Assembly (NCBI GenBank): GCA_030038765.1
Contig: JASHRA010000094.1
Location: forward strand, 1 to 7,006
Origin: Candidatus Dormiibacterota bacterium
Lineage (GTDB): Bacteria; Chloroflexota; Dormibacteria; Aeolococcales; Bog-877
Direction of reading: 5' to 3'
DNA length: 7,006 nucleotides
The notes under the pieces were generated by a model that made no database searches, was not told the DNA's origin, and saw only the letters and a program-made list of their open reading frames with translations. The position numbers were made by a program, and so were the translations under genes. Positions 1-5,614 of the stretch are shown here, one piece after another. The stretch's first letter is position 1; each line of letters opens with the position of its first letter.

Positions 1-516
1 GGCGAGCAGGCCGACCACCGCCTCCGGGACGTTGGGCAGGTAGGCGGCCACCCGGTCCCCCGCCTCCACGCCCAGCTCGCGGAGGGCCCGGGCCGCCGAC
101 CCCACCTGGAGGCGCAGCTCGGCCCCACTGAGCTGGAGGGGCGCCCTGGCCTCGGAGTGGGAGAGCAGCGCCGCCGGGCCAGGCGGGGCGGCCGCCAGGG
201 CGCACTCGGCGTAGTTGAGGGAGGCACCGGGGAACCAGGCCGCCCCGGGCATCGTGTCCCGCTCCAGGGCGGGCCCTCGGCCGATCTCGCCCGGAGGCCG
301 GAAGTAGCGCCAGAGCGAGCGCCAGAACCCGTCCAGGTCGGTCGTCGACCACTCCCAGAGGGTCCGGTATCCGGCCTCGCCCGGAGCCAGCCCGCGCCTC
401 ACCCAGGCCGCGTAGTCGGTGAGGCGCGAGCCGGCCACCAGCTCCGCTCCTGGCTCCCAGAGCAGGTCACCCTCGGCGATCGGCGCCTCTTCGTCCACGC
501 GCCGACCATAGGCCAT
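1..516 (-). CDS. aacS: Acetoacetyl-CoA synthetase, N-terminal 172 residues (partial)
   Basis: This is the N-terminus of an acyl-adenylate-forming ligase that would activate acetoacetate to acetoacetyl-CoA with ATP in the cytoplasm; the gene leaves the window at position 1. The translation shows family landmarks in order: LLWEPGAEL near residue 20, a WEWSTTDLDGFW stretch followed by a WRYF segment, then MPGAAWFPGASLNYAE, and GDRVAAYLPNVPEAV close to the edge. The MPGA-WFPGA-LNYAE block is characteristic of acetoacetate-CoA ligases, whereas plain acetyl-CoA synthetases differ there. The family is about 650 residues long, so only about a quarter is visible and the AMP-binding loop is outside. 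The ATG at 514-516 is the first start after the upstream stop, with 18 bp between the genes and no clear Shine-Dalgarno, so translational coupling is likely. Substrate assignment rests on N-terminal similarity only. Confidence 0.85.
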   Translation of the reverse strand, partial: MAYGRRVDEEAPIAEGDLLWEPGAELVAGSRLTDYAAWVRRGLAPGEAGYRTLWEWSTTDLDGFWRSLWRYFRPPGEIGRGPALERDTMPGAAWFPGASLNYAECALAAAPPGPAALLSHSEARAPLQLSGAELRLQVGSAARALRELGVEAGDRVAAYLPNVPEAVVGLLA

Positions 517-534
517 CTGCGGCCGGCCCGCGCC

Positions 535-921
535 TCAGCCGCCGGGCGGGTCCGCGATGCGGCAGGGGATGGCCGCCCCGGGGTCGAGCTGGCGGCTGGC
601 GCAGATCCTGGAGTAGCCGTCAGCGACGGTCAGCGGGACCCCGTCGGGGGCGTACCCGCGCAGCAGCAGCACCGGTGTCAGCAGCTCCCCACGGCGCACC
701 TGCTTGATCAGGCCGCTCACCTCCGCGTCGCCGGCCTTGAGCGGCGCCAGCCCGCCGGCGCGCAACAGCGCCGAGGCCCGGTGGCGGGTCAGGGGGGCGG
801 CCCGGAGCTGGCGCAGCACCGCGCTCACCACCGACGGCTCCAGCAGCAGGGAGAGGAAGGACTCGGCCGCCTCCAGGTCGGCGGCTTCAGACTCCTCCTT
901 CCAGAACTCGCCCTTGACCAT
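535..921 (-). CDS. Small ParB/sulfiredoxin-like conserved protein, 128 aa
   Basis: This is a soluble 128-residue protein of unknown function. Its C-terminal half has the form PVLLLRG (83-89), PLTVADGYSRICAS (96-109), AIPCRI (117-122), which resembles the substrate or nucleotide pocket of the ParB/sulfiredoxin fold, where a DGxHR-type motif is typical. Here the usual His of that motif is Ser. The N-terminal half is helical (VKGEFWKEE, then AAESFLSLLL). Similar short proteins occur in actinobacteria; I recall the general pattern but know no assigned activity. I chose the ATG at 919-921 because GGAGGT lies 7 nt upstream. A longer reading from 978 adds 19 residues without a better ribosome site. 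It sits between the hydrolase (93 bp upstream) and the acetoacetyl-CoA synthetase (18 bp downstream) on the same strand, so it may be co-expressed with them. Confidence 0.8.
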   Translation of the reverse strand: MVKGEFWKEESEAADLEAAESFLSLLLEPSVVSAVLRQLRAAPLTRHRASALLRAGGLAPLKAGDAEVSGLIKQVRRGELLTPVLLLRGYAPDGVPLTVADGYSRICASRQLDPGAAIPCRIADPPGG

Positions 922-990
922 GCGCCCCACCTCCAGGCCCTCCGCTTGCTGCCCGCAGCCTACGGCATCGTTCCCCACAAGCGAACGGAA

Positions 991-1000
991 GGCTCGAGCC
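991..1000. repeat. 10-bp perfect palindrome in the intergenic gap
   Basis: GGCTCGAGCC is self-complementary and lies between the stop of the hydrolase gene and the start of the ParB-like gene. It may be a protein site or chance. It is too short, and lacks a loop and T-tract, to be called a terminator. Confidence 0.25.
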
Positions 1001-1014
1001 AGGGAGAGCCCGGC

Positions 1015-1857
1015 TCAGCCCTCCATCCAGGTACCGCCCTCCTGCTCGCGCATCTGCGAGTAGGCCCGGCGGATGGCCACCCGGGCGGCCTCCGCCGGGA
1101 AGGGCGCCTCCCGGAGCAGCTCCCAACTCCCCCTGCCCTGGCGCAGGCCGGAACGGCAGAGGTCGGCCAGGCGCCCGAGCTCCTCCATCTGGCGCCGCAC
1201 GAAGGCGGCGTCGACGTCGGCGCCGTGGCCGGGCACGATCCGGAGCGGGTCGCGGGTGAGCAGCTCCCCCAGCGCTCCCGGCCACTCCAGGGGGAAGGAG
1301 TCCTCGAAGGAGGGCGGGGCGCCCTCCTCCACCAGGTCCCCGGCGAAGAGCACCCGGGAGTCGTGGACCCAGGCCACCACGTCGTGGTCGGTGTGCCCTC
1401 GGCCGGGGTGGGTCAGCGTGACCAGCCGGCCGCCCAGGTCGAGGACCGCCTCGTCCTCCAGAGTGCAGTCGGGCACGACCACCGGGCTGGCGGCGATGCG
1501 GCGCTCCAGCGCGGCATCGATGGCCCGGACCAGGACGCAGGCCTCGCGGCGGTCCTCCTCGCCGTCCCAGCGCTGGTGCTCGGCACAGCGTCGGTGGGCC
1601 CAGATGTGCCCGGGGTCGAGGGCTCCGTTGCCGAGGCAGTGGTCGAAGTGGGCGTGGGTGTTGAGCGCGCCCAGGGGCAGCGGGGCCAGCTCCAGGCTCC
1701 GGCTGACCAGGGCCCGCCCGTCCTCAAGGGAGGGCCCGGTGTCGACCAGGAGGGCCATCTCCCGCCCCAGGACGAGCCCGACGTTGAGCCGGAACGGCTC
1801 CAACCTGAGGACCAGGACCCCAGGCGCCAGCTCCCGCCATCCGGGCGGCGCGCTCAC
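1015..1857 (-). CDS. Metallo-beta-lactamase-fold hydrolase, 280 aa
   Basis: This is a probable two-metal hydrolase. The metal ligands are all present in order: THAHFDH (H68, H70, D72, H73), H155 in GRGHTDHD, D174 in FAGDL, and H211 in PGHG. This is the signature of the metallo-beta-lactamase superfamily, whose members cut thioesters, lactones, phosphodiesters or beta-lactams. The sequence does not say which substrate is used. As the likely first gene of an operon ending in acetoacetyl-CoA synthetase, a thioester or lactone substrate is a reasonable but unproven guess. No signal peptide is visible, so it is probably cytoplasmic. The start is a GTG at 1855-1857; the nearest purine block (GGAG) is only 2 nt upstream, too close for a normal ribosome site, so initiation there is uncertain. 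No better in-frame start precedes the conserved part. Confidence 0.88.
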   Translation of the reverse strand: MSAPPGWRELAPGVLVLRLEPFRLNVGLVLGREMALLVDTGPSLEDGRALVSRSLELAPLPLGALNTHAHFDHCLGNGALDPGHIWAHRRCAEHQRWDGEEDRREACVLVRAIDAALERRIAASPVVVPDCTLEDEAVLDLGGRLVTLTHPGRGHTDHDVVAWVHDSRVLFAGDLVEEGAPPSFEDSFPLEWPGALGELLTRDPLRIVPGHGADVDAAFVRRQMEELGRLADLCRSGLRQGRGSWELLREAPFPAEAARVAIRRAYSQMREQEGGTWMEG

Positions 1858-1913
1858 CGCTCCATTCTGGGCCTGTCGGCGGCATTCGCAGTCCAGACGA
1901 GAGCGCCAACTGG

Positions 1914-1957
1914 CCGGAGGCCTCCGGAGGGGCCCTCCGGGTGGCCGCTCCCGGAGC
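1914..1957. promoter_or_regulatory. Nested palindromes in divergent intergenic region (candidate operator)
   Basis: Three inverted repeats are packed into 44 bp. CCGGAGG/CCTCCGG is a perfect 14-bp palindrome at 1914-1927. The overlapping pair CCGGAGG-GGC-CCTCCGG occupies 1924-1940. GCTCC-C-GGAGC follows at 1947-1957. The first two share the half-site at 1924-1927, so they are mutually exclusive as hairpins. The cluster sits directly upstream of a -10-like TACCAT and between two divergently transcribed genes, the usual place for a repressor or activator site. High GC content makes chance palindromes more likely, so this is a candidate only. Confidence 0.35.
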
Positions 1958-1963
1958 TACCAT
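1958..1963 (+). promoter_or_regulatory. Candidate -10 box for the membrane-protein pair
   Basis: TACCAT fits the actinobacterial TANNNT pattern and would give a leader of roughly 40 nt before the ATG at 2009. No recognisable -35 hexamer precedes it; the palindrome cluster occupies that place. Confidence 0.3.
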
Positions 1964-2008
1964 GCCCCCAGTCAGAGGGGTGATCGCCAGGGGGAGGGTC
2001 CCATCGTC

Positions 2009-2623
2009 ATGGCGGAGATGGTCCGGGAGGTGCCGCGCACAGCTGACGCCCCGGCACATGCGCCCGGCATCGCCGACTTCGAGATCGTGCCCCGCCGGGC
2101 CCTCCCCGTCATCGCGGCCCTGCTGGTGTTCCTGGTCGCGGCCATCGTCGGCAACTGGTTCTGGGCCCTGAACTTCCTCCACGTGGCCTCGGGCGGGCTC
2201 TGGACCGGCATCGACCTCTTCGTCGGGCTGATCGTCGGCCCCATCCTGGGCCGGATGTCGATCCCGGCCCGGACCGAGTTCGCCACCCGCTTCATGCCCA
2301 AGATGGTGGTGATCATGCCCACCCTGGTCATCATCACCCTCGCCTCGGGCATCCAGCTGGCCCGGCTCATGGGCAACCTGGCCATCCCCTATCCCGACCA
2401 CTGGTGGCTGATCGCCTCCTTCATCGTGGTCGGGGTCATGGCCGTGATCGCCATCGGGATCCTGGAGCCGGCCAACCTCGGAGTGCTCTTCGAGCTGCGC
2501 AAGCCGCGGCCCGACGGACGCCTCATCGGCCGCCTCATGCGCCGCTTCGTCTACACCGCCGGGATCACCGGGCTGATGCAGGTGGCGACGCTCGTGATCA
2601 TGAGCCGGATCGCCACCTGGTGA
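2009..2623 (+). CDS. Five-helix integral membrane protein, CopD/DUF2269-like, 204 aa
   Basis: The protein has about five hydrophobic helices, at roughly residues 31-53, 60-82, 98-117, 132-153 and 178-198, after a soluble N-terminus of about 30 residues. The segment around residues 56-80 (NFLHVASGGLWTGIDLF, then GPILG) resembles the 'LHV..G.LW.G' opening of CopD-like and DUF2269-like membrane proteins, some of which carry copper or haem; H58 would be the comparable residue. That assignment is weak. The ATG at 2009-2011 is preceded by GGAGGG 10 nt upstream. A second ATG nine bases downstream is possible. Its stop overlaps the GTG of the next gene, so the two are almost certainly translated together and may form one complex. 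The actual role is unknown. Confidence 0.85.
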   Translation: MAEMVREVPRTADAPAHAPGIADFEIVPRRALPVIAALLVFLVAAIVGNWFWALNFLHVASGGLWTGIDLFVGLIVGPILGRMSIPARTEFATRFMPKMVVIMPTLVIITLASGIQLARLMGNLAIPYPDHWWLIASFIVVGVMAVIAIGILEPANLGVLFELRKPRPDGRLIGRLMRRFVYTAGITGLMQVATLVIMSRIATW

Positions 2624-3039
2624 GCGCGGCCGCAGGCGCCCAGGCCCGGCCCGCGCCCATCGCCACCCTCATCGTGGTCTCGATCGCGCTCGTCTTCGGC
2701 TCGGCCGTCTACCTCGGCGCCTACTTCCCCCGCACCGCACCACTGGTCCTGCCCAGCCTGCTGGTGGTGCTGGCCGGCCTCTGCCTGGGGCTGGCGGTGG
2801 CCCTGCTGAGACGGCTCCAGCCGTTCGCCTGGTGGCGCTTCCGCCAGGTGGCCGGCTGGGTCCTGCTCGCCTACCTGGTGATCGGCGGGCTGCTGGAGTT
2901 CGTCACCGTGAGCGACGGGGCTCGGGGCGACCTGCTGCTCCTGGCCAGCGCCACGCTGGTCCTCTTCGCCCTCGACGTGCCTATCCTCTTGGGCTACTCG
3001 GTGGCCCGCTACCAGTCCCCGGAGCAGCTCCCGGGCTGA
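2620..3039 (+). CDS. Four-helix integral membrane protein, 139 aa, unknown function
   Basis: I do not recognise this family. The protein is strongly hydrophobic with four predicted helices, near residues 13-34, 41-63, 76-96 and 103-125, and a short polar tail ending in SPEQLPG. A central WWRF motif (71-74) sits at a likely membrane boundary. The start is the GTG at 2620-2622, inferred because it overlaps the TGA of the preceding gene (GTGA) and places the whole hydrophobic region in frame. There is no independent ribosome site, consistent with translational coupling. The frame is open further upstream, but that part is antiparallel shadow of the preceding gene and reads as low-complexity Arg/His. 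The last 59 bp overlap the 3' end of the YoaK-like gene on the other strand. Confidence 0.8.
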   Translation: MSAAAGAQARPAPIATLIVVSIALVFGSAVYLGAYFPRTAPLVLPSLLVVLAGLCLGLAVALLRRLQPFAWWRFRQVAGWVLLAYLVIGGLLEFVTVSDGARGDLLLLASATLVLFALDVPILLGYSVARYQSPEQLPG

Positions 3040-3790
3040 GCTCCGGAGCCCGGCCCGGCCGGGAGTCCAGACGGAGGCCCAGCCCCAGCACGGAGGCCAC
3101 CACCAAGAGGGGCCAGAGGGGCGCCGCCCACTCCAGCTCGGTGCTGAGCAGGCCCCCCACCAACGCCCCCAGCAGGAGCACCCCCAGGGCCAGCGCGCCC
3201 CGCCGCACCAGGGGCCGGTCCCGGCCCTGCACCAGGGCCATGACGCTGGTGGTCAGGGTGCCGGTCATGTAGGTGCTGGAGAAGCCGGGGATGGCGAGCC
3301 GGACGACCGCCACCGACTGCATCCCCATGGCCCCGGCGCCGAGGGCGAGGAGGAGCAGCTGGAGGGCGCCCCCGGGCCCTCCCCGGGCCAGCTCCCAGAG
3401 CAGCGCCAGGGCCAGCAGTGCGACCAGCTCGAGCCCCAGCACCACGCTCACCGGACGGGGCCAGGCCGACAGGCGCGGGGCCGGCCGCGCCGCCAGGCGG
3501 CTCACCAGCGCAGCTCCCAGGGCATACCCCGCGAGGGAGACGCCGGTGTGGACCGCCAGGGTCCCGTCACGGGTGCCGGCGGCCAGCCCCAGCAGCGCCA
3601 CGTTGCCGGTGATGACGCTGGCGAAGACGTGGCCCAGCCGGGTGAAGGCGATGACGTCCATGGCCCCCGACGCCAGCGCCAGCGACATGGCCAGGCGCTC
3701 CCGCTGCGCCGCCGTCGAGCCCGGGGGATGCTCCACCGGCCCATCCTCGCAGCCGCCCCCGAGCGAGGGGCGCCGCTGTCCAGGGGTCAT
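2981..3790 (-). CDS. YoaK/DUF1275 family membrane protein, 269 aa
   Basis: This is a multi-pass membrane protein of the DUF1275 (YoaK) family, function unknown. Two family hallmarks are clear: SGAMDVIAFTRLGHVFASVI followed by TGNVALLG (about 41-68), and GMQSVAVVRLAIPGFSSTYM followed by TGTLTTS (about 156-182). These are the two TGN/TGT half-repeats of the fold. Further helices lie near 83-100, 113-133, 141-158, 198-216 and 224-241. The last 26 or so residues are a Pro/Gly/Ser-rich tail, encoded antisense to the neighbouring membrane gene. I chose the ATG at 3788-3790 because GGGAG lies 8 nt upstream; two in-frame ATGs further upstream (3805 and 3835) lack a ribosome site and add no conserved sequence. 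Its own promoter must lie inside the divergent methyltransferase gene. Confidence 0.88.
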   Translation of the reverse strand: MTPGQRRPSLGGGCEDGPVEHPPGSTAAQRERLAMSLALASGAMDVIAFTRLGHVFASVITGNVALLGLAAGTRDGTLAVHTGVSLAGYALGAALVSRLAARPAPRLSAWPRPVSVVLGLELVALLALALLWELARGGPGGALQLLLLALGAGAMGMQSVAVVRLAIPGFSSTYMTGTLTTSVMALVQGRDRPLVRRGALALGVLLLGALVGGLLSTELEWAAPLWPLLVVASVLGLGLRLDSRPGRAPELSPGAAPGTGSGPPSSPRG

Positions 3791-3795
3791 AGACT
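3790..3795 (+). promoter_or_regulatory. Candidate -10 box for leaderless methyltransferase mRNA
   Basis: TAGACT fits TANNNT and ends 8 nt before the ATG at 3804, so transcription would begin at or next to the A of the start codon. There is no Shine-Dalgarno sequence before that ATG. The box overlaps the start codon of the divergent YoaK-like gene. No -35 hexamer is recognisable. Confidence 0.5.
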
Positions 3796-3803
3796 CCGCT
3801 CCC

Positions 3804-4631
3804 ATGGAGGAGTACGTGCGCGTCAACCTCGCCAACTGGGAGGAGCGGGCCCCGGCCCACGCTCGCTCCCAGCGCTATGCCGTGGCCAGCTTCCTCGCCG
3901 ACCCCGACTTCATCAGCCAGGTGGTCCGCTTCGACCGGCCCCGGCTGGGAGACCTCAGCGGGGTGCGCGGGCTGCACCTCCAGTGCCACATCGGCACCGA
4001 CACCGTCTCCCTGGCCCGCCTGGGGGCGCGCATGACCGGGGTCGACTTCTCCCCCGCCGCCCTGGCCGAGGCCCGGGAGCTGGCCGGGCTCACCAGGGCC
4101 CGGGCCGAGTTCCTGGAGGCCACCGTCTACGACGCGCCGGAGGTGCTGGCTGGGCGCCGCTTCGGCCTCGTCTACACCGGCATCGGAGCCCTCTGCTGGC
4201 TCCCCGACATCCGTCGCTGGGCCGCCGTGGTGGCAGCCCTGCTGGAGCCGGGCGGGCGCCTCTTCATGCGCGAGGGCCATCCCATGCTCTGGGCCCTGGA
4301 GGACGGCCGGGCGGACTCGGTCCTGGCCCTGGAGTACCCCTACTTCGAGACGGCGGACGCGCTCGTGCTGGACGAGCCCGGGACCTACGTCGACACCGAC
4401 GTCGAGTTCCAGCACAACACCACCCACAGCTGGAACCACGGCCTCGGGGAGATCGTCAGCGCGCTGCTGGAGCAGGGCCTGAGGCTGACCGCCCTGGTGG
4501 AGCACGACAGCGTCCCCTGGGACGGGCTGCCGGGGCTGATGGAGGAGATCGGAGGGGGCGAGTTCCGACTCCGCGAGCGTCCCCAGCGCCTGGCCCACAG
4601 CTACACCCTGGAGGCGGTCAAGGAACGGTAG
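3804..4631 (+). CDS. Class I SAM-dependent methyltransferase, 275 aa
   Basis: This is a cytoplasmic Rossmann-fold methyltransferase. Motif I is GLHLQCHIGTDT at residues 56-67, a variant of the usual GxGxG loop, followed by the acidic end of strand 2 in MTGVDFSPAAL (D81), which binds the ribose of SAM. Later core strands are visible at FGLVYTGIGALCWLPD (120-135) and LLEPGGRLFMREGHP (146-160). The C-terminal part (YPYF to HNTTHSWNHGLGEI, about 178-217) contains several aromatic and His residues that may shape the substrate pocket. The substrate is not evident; many such proteins are simply annotated as methyltransferases. The ATG at 3804 begins the conserved N-terminus (EEYVRVNLANWEERA) and lacks a ribosome site, consistent with a leaderless mRNA. 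It is 13 bp from the divergent YoaK-like start and converges on the small membrane gene, 43 bp away. Confidence 0.88.
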   Translation: MEEYVRVNLANWEERAPAHARSQRYAVASFLADPDFISQVVRFDRPRLGDLSGVRGLHLQCHIGTDTVSLARLGARMTGVDFSPAALAEARELAGLTRARAEFLEATVYDAPEVLAGRRFGLVYTGIGALCWLPDIRRWAAVVAALLEPGGRLFMREGHPMLWALEDGRADSVLALEYPYFETADALVLDEPGTYVDTDVEFQHNTTHSWNHGLGEIVSALLEQGLRLTALVEHDSVPWDGLPGLMEEIGGGEFRLRERPQRLAHSYTLEAVKER

Positions 4632-4674
4632 CCCGAGGGCGGCCGCCAGCGCCAGAGGGAGGGAGCGGGCCCGT

Positions 4675-4896
4675 CTACTCCAAGCCGGCGGGGCGGCGGC
4701 GGGCGAGGGAGCGGAAGCGCAGCACCAGCACGGCCACGAGCACCAGCTCGATCACGCCCCGGAAGATGATCACCGGCTGCTTGTCGAGCAGGCCCCAGAT
4801 GATCAGGCCCACGCCGAGCGCCAGGAGCGCGCCGGCGATGCCCCACCTGAGGGTGGGGTTGGTGTTGCCCATGAGGAGGCGACCGAGGAAGAACAT
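4675..4896 (-). CDS. Small two-helix membrane protein, 73 aa
   Basis: This is a short hydrophobic protein of unknown function with two predicted helices, around residues 17-37 (RWGIAGALLALGVGLIIWGL) and 42-60, separated by LDKQP and followed by an Arg-rich tail (RFRSLARRRPAG). By the positive-inside rule the C-terminus is probably cytoplasmic, so the N-terminus would be too. The frame is open back to 5055, but the extra residues are low-complexity Gly/Arg/Ala with no ribosome site, so I favour the ATG at 4894-4896, which has a -10-like CATACT exactly 8 nt upstream. A start at the ATG at 4870-4872, giving 65 residues, cannot be excluded. It converges with the methyltransferase gene and appears to be a single-gene transcription unit. 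Confidence 0.7.
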   Translation of the reverse strand: MFFLGRLLMGNTNPTLRWGIAGALLALGVGLIIWGLLDKQPVIIFRGVIELVLVAVLVLRFRSLARRRPAGLE

Positions 4897-4904
4897 GGGG
4901 GCCC

Positions 4905-4910
4905 AGTATG
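4905..4910 (-). promoter_or_regulatory. Candidate -10 box for leaderless small membrane gene
   Basis: Read on the minus strand this is CATACT, four of six matches to TATAAT, ending 8 nt before the ATG at 4896. The spacer is G/C only and there is no Shine-Dalgarno sequence. The geometry is the same as at the methyltransferase start. Confidence 0.4.
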
Positions 4911-5007
4911 GGGCCTCGGTCCCGTCGTCGCTCCCTGGTGCCCCGCGGGAGCCGGATCCGGCGGTCTGCGGTACCGGACCAGCCGACCGCCCAGGCCGCC
5001 CGCGACA

Positions 5008-5038
5008 GGGGCGAGCTGCGCTCCGGGCAGCTCGCCCC
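5008..5038. terminator. Strong hairpin downstream of the DUF4242 gene
   Basis: GGGGCGAGCTG and CAGCTCGCCCC form a perfect 11-bp stem around a 9-nt loop. It lies 34 nt past the stop codon of the minus-strand DUF4242 gene, where a terminator is expected. There is no U-tract on that strand, so if it terminates it is the actinobacterial type without a T-run. It could equally protect the 3' end of the mRNA. Confidence 0.55.
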
Positions 5039-5072
5039 TCCCCCCTCGGGGGCACGGCCCGGGCGCGGCGGC

Positions 5073-5327
5073 TCAGGCCTCGGGGAGGATCCCCGTCACC
5101 TCGTGGACGTCGCCGCAGGGGACGCCGAGGGACGCGTGGTGGTCCCGCACCGCCTCGGCGCTGGGGGCCTCCAGGAGGCAGTACACCGGGCCCTCCGGGT
5201 TGTGGTAGAGCTCGACCTGGCGCACGCCGAACTGATCCTGCGCCTTGGCCTTGGCCCCCTGGGTGATGTCGGCAATCGCCTCGGCGGGCAGCTTTAGGTC
5301 GGGGTGGAAATCCATGAACATCGGCAT
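5073..5327 (-). CDS. DUF4242 family small protein, 84 aa
   Basis: This is a small soluble alpha/beta protein beginning MPMFMDFHPDLK. The order is strand, helix (PAEAIADITQGAKAKAQ), strand (VRQVELYHN), strand (GPVYCLLEAPS), helix (AEAVRDHHASLG), strand (DVHEVTGI). That is the ferredoxin-like arrangement of the DUF4242 family, which includes the Streptomyces nickel-responsive protein SCO4226. Candidate metal ligands are H8, H42, H63/H64, C71 and H75, but I cannot tell whether metal is bound here. The start is secure: GGGAGGTGA precedes the ATG at 5325-5327 with a 7-nt gap from GGAGG. A longer frame to 5429 adds only Arg/Ala/Pro-rich residues. It appears monocistronic, with a strong hairpin downstream. 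Confidence 0.85.
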   Translation of the reverse strand: MPMFMDFHPDLKLPAEAIADITQGAKAKAQDQFGVRQVELYHNPEGPVYCLLEAPSAEAVRDHHASLGVPCGDVHEVTGILPEA

Positions 5328-5362
5328 CTGGTCACCTCCCGCATCGATCCGCTGACGCGGGG

Positions 5363-5368
5363 ATGGTA
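5363..5368 (-). promoter_or_regulatory. Weak candidate -10 box for the DUF4242 gene
   Basis: Minus-strand TACCAT fits TANNNT and would give a leader of about 30 nt carrying the strong ribosome site. No -35 hexamer is recognisable, so this is tentative. Confidence 0.25.
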
Positions 5369-5452
5369 GCGCCCGCGGCGGAGCAGTAGAGGCGCTTCTT
5401 AGCAGCCCTGTACGCGCTGCGCGCCGCACCGGCCACCCGGGCGCGACCGACC

Positions 5453-5548
5453 CTACTTCTTCTCGACGAACGAGGTGCCGGTGCCAGCTCCCTTCTCGAC
5501 CATGAAGCGCTCACCCCCGACAGGGGGCAACGAGCGCCGCACCGGCAT
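5453..5548 (-). CDS. Possible small protein, 31 aa, unknown
   Basis: This short frame runs from the ATG at 5546-5548 to a TAG at 5453-5455. It reads MPVRRSLPPVGGERF followed by MVEKGAGTGTSFVEKK. The second half is rich in Lys, Glu, Thr and Gly and uses GAG, AAG, ACC, TCG and TTC codons, unlike the Arg/Ala/Pro shadow translation common in this DNA, which argues for real coding. There is no good ribosome site, which argues against it. A promoter-like pair (TTGACC, 16 nt, TAATAG) lies about 40 bp upstream. The frame stays open upstream of the ATG with low-complexity residues, so it could instead be the C-terminal remnant of a decayed gene. I recognise no family. It might be co-transcribed with the RelA-like pair upstream. 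Confidence 0.4.
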   Translation of the reverse strand: MPVRRSLPPVGGERFMVEKGAGTGTSFVEKK

Positions 5549-5586
5549 CGGCGCCGAACGCCGCCGAGCGGCTGGAGCGACTGCTC

Positions 5587-5614
5587 CTATTACCGTCCTA
5601 AGGAGCTGGGTCAA
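5587..5614 (-). promoter_or_regulatory. Candidate promoter upstream of the 31-aa ORF
   Basis: On the minus strand, TTGACC (5614-5609), a 16-nt spacer and TAATAG (5592-5587) form a sigma-70-like promoter. The -35 box contains the TGA stop of the 86-residue gene. Transcription would begin near 5580, about 30 nt before the ATG of the small ORF. Confidence 0.4.

Noticed and set aside
157..1983. Very long plus-strand open frame of 608 codons
   Set aside because: It lies opposite three well-supported minus-strand genes. Its translation is Gly/Arg/Pro-rich with no domain, as expected for the antisense of high-GC coding DNA.
3567..4598. 343-codon minus-strand frame opposite the methyltransferase
   Set aside because: The methyltransferase frame carries clear SAM-binding motifs. 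This frame is antisense shadow rich in Gly, Gln and Val.
4638..4647. GGCGGCCGCC palindrome between convergent genes as a bidirectional terminator
   Set aside because: A 10-bp palindrome with no loop cannot form a stable hairpin as it stands, and no T-tract follows.
3548..5266. 572-codon plus-strand frame across the methyltransferase and DUF4242 regions
   Set aside because: It overlaps the methyltransferase gene in another frame and two opposite-strand genes. The composition is Arg/Gly/Pro-rich with no recognisable motif.
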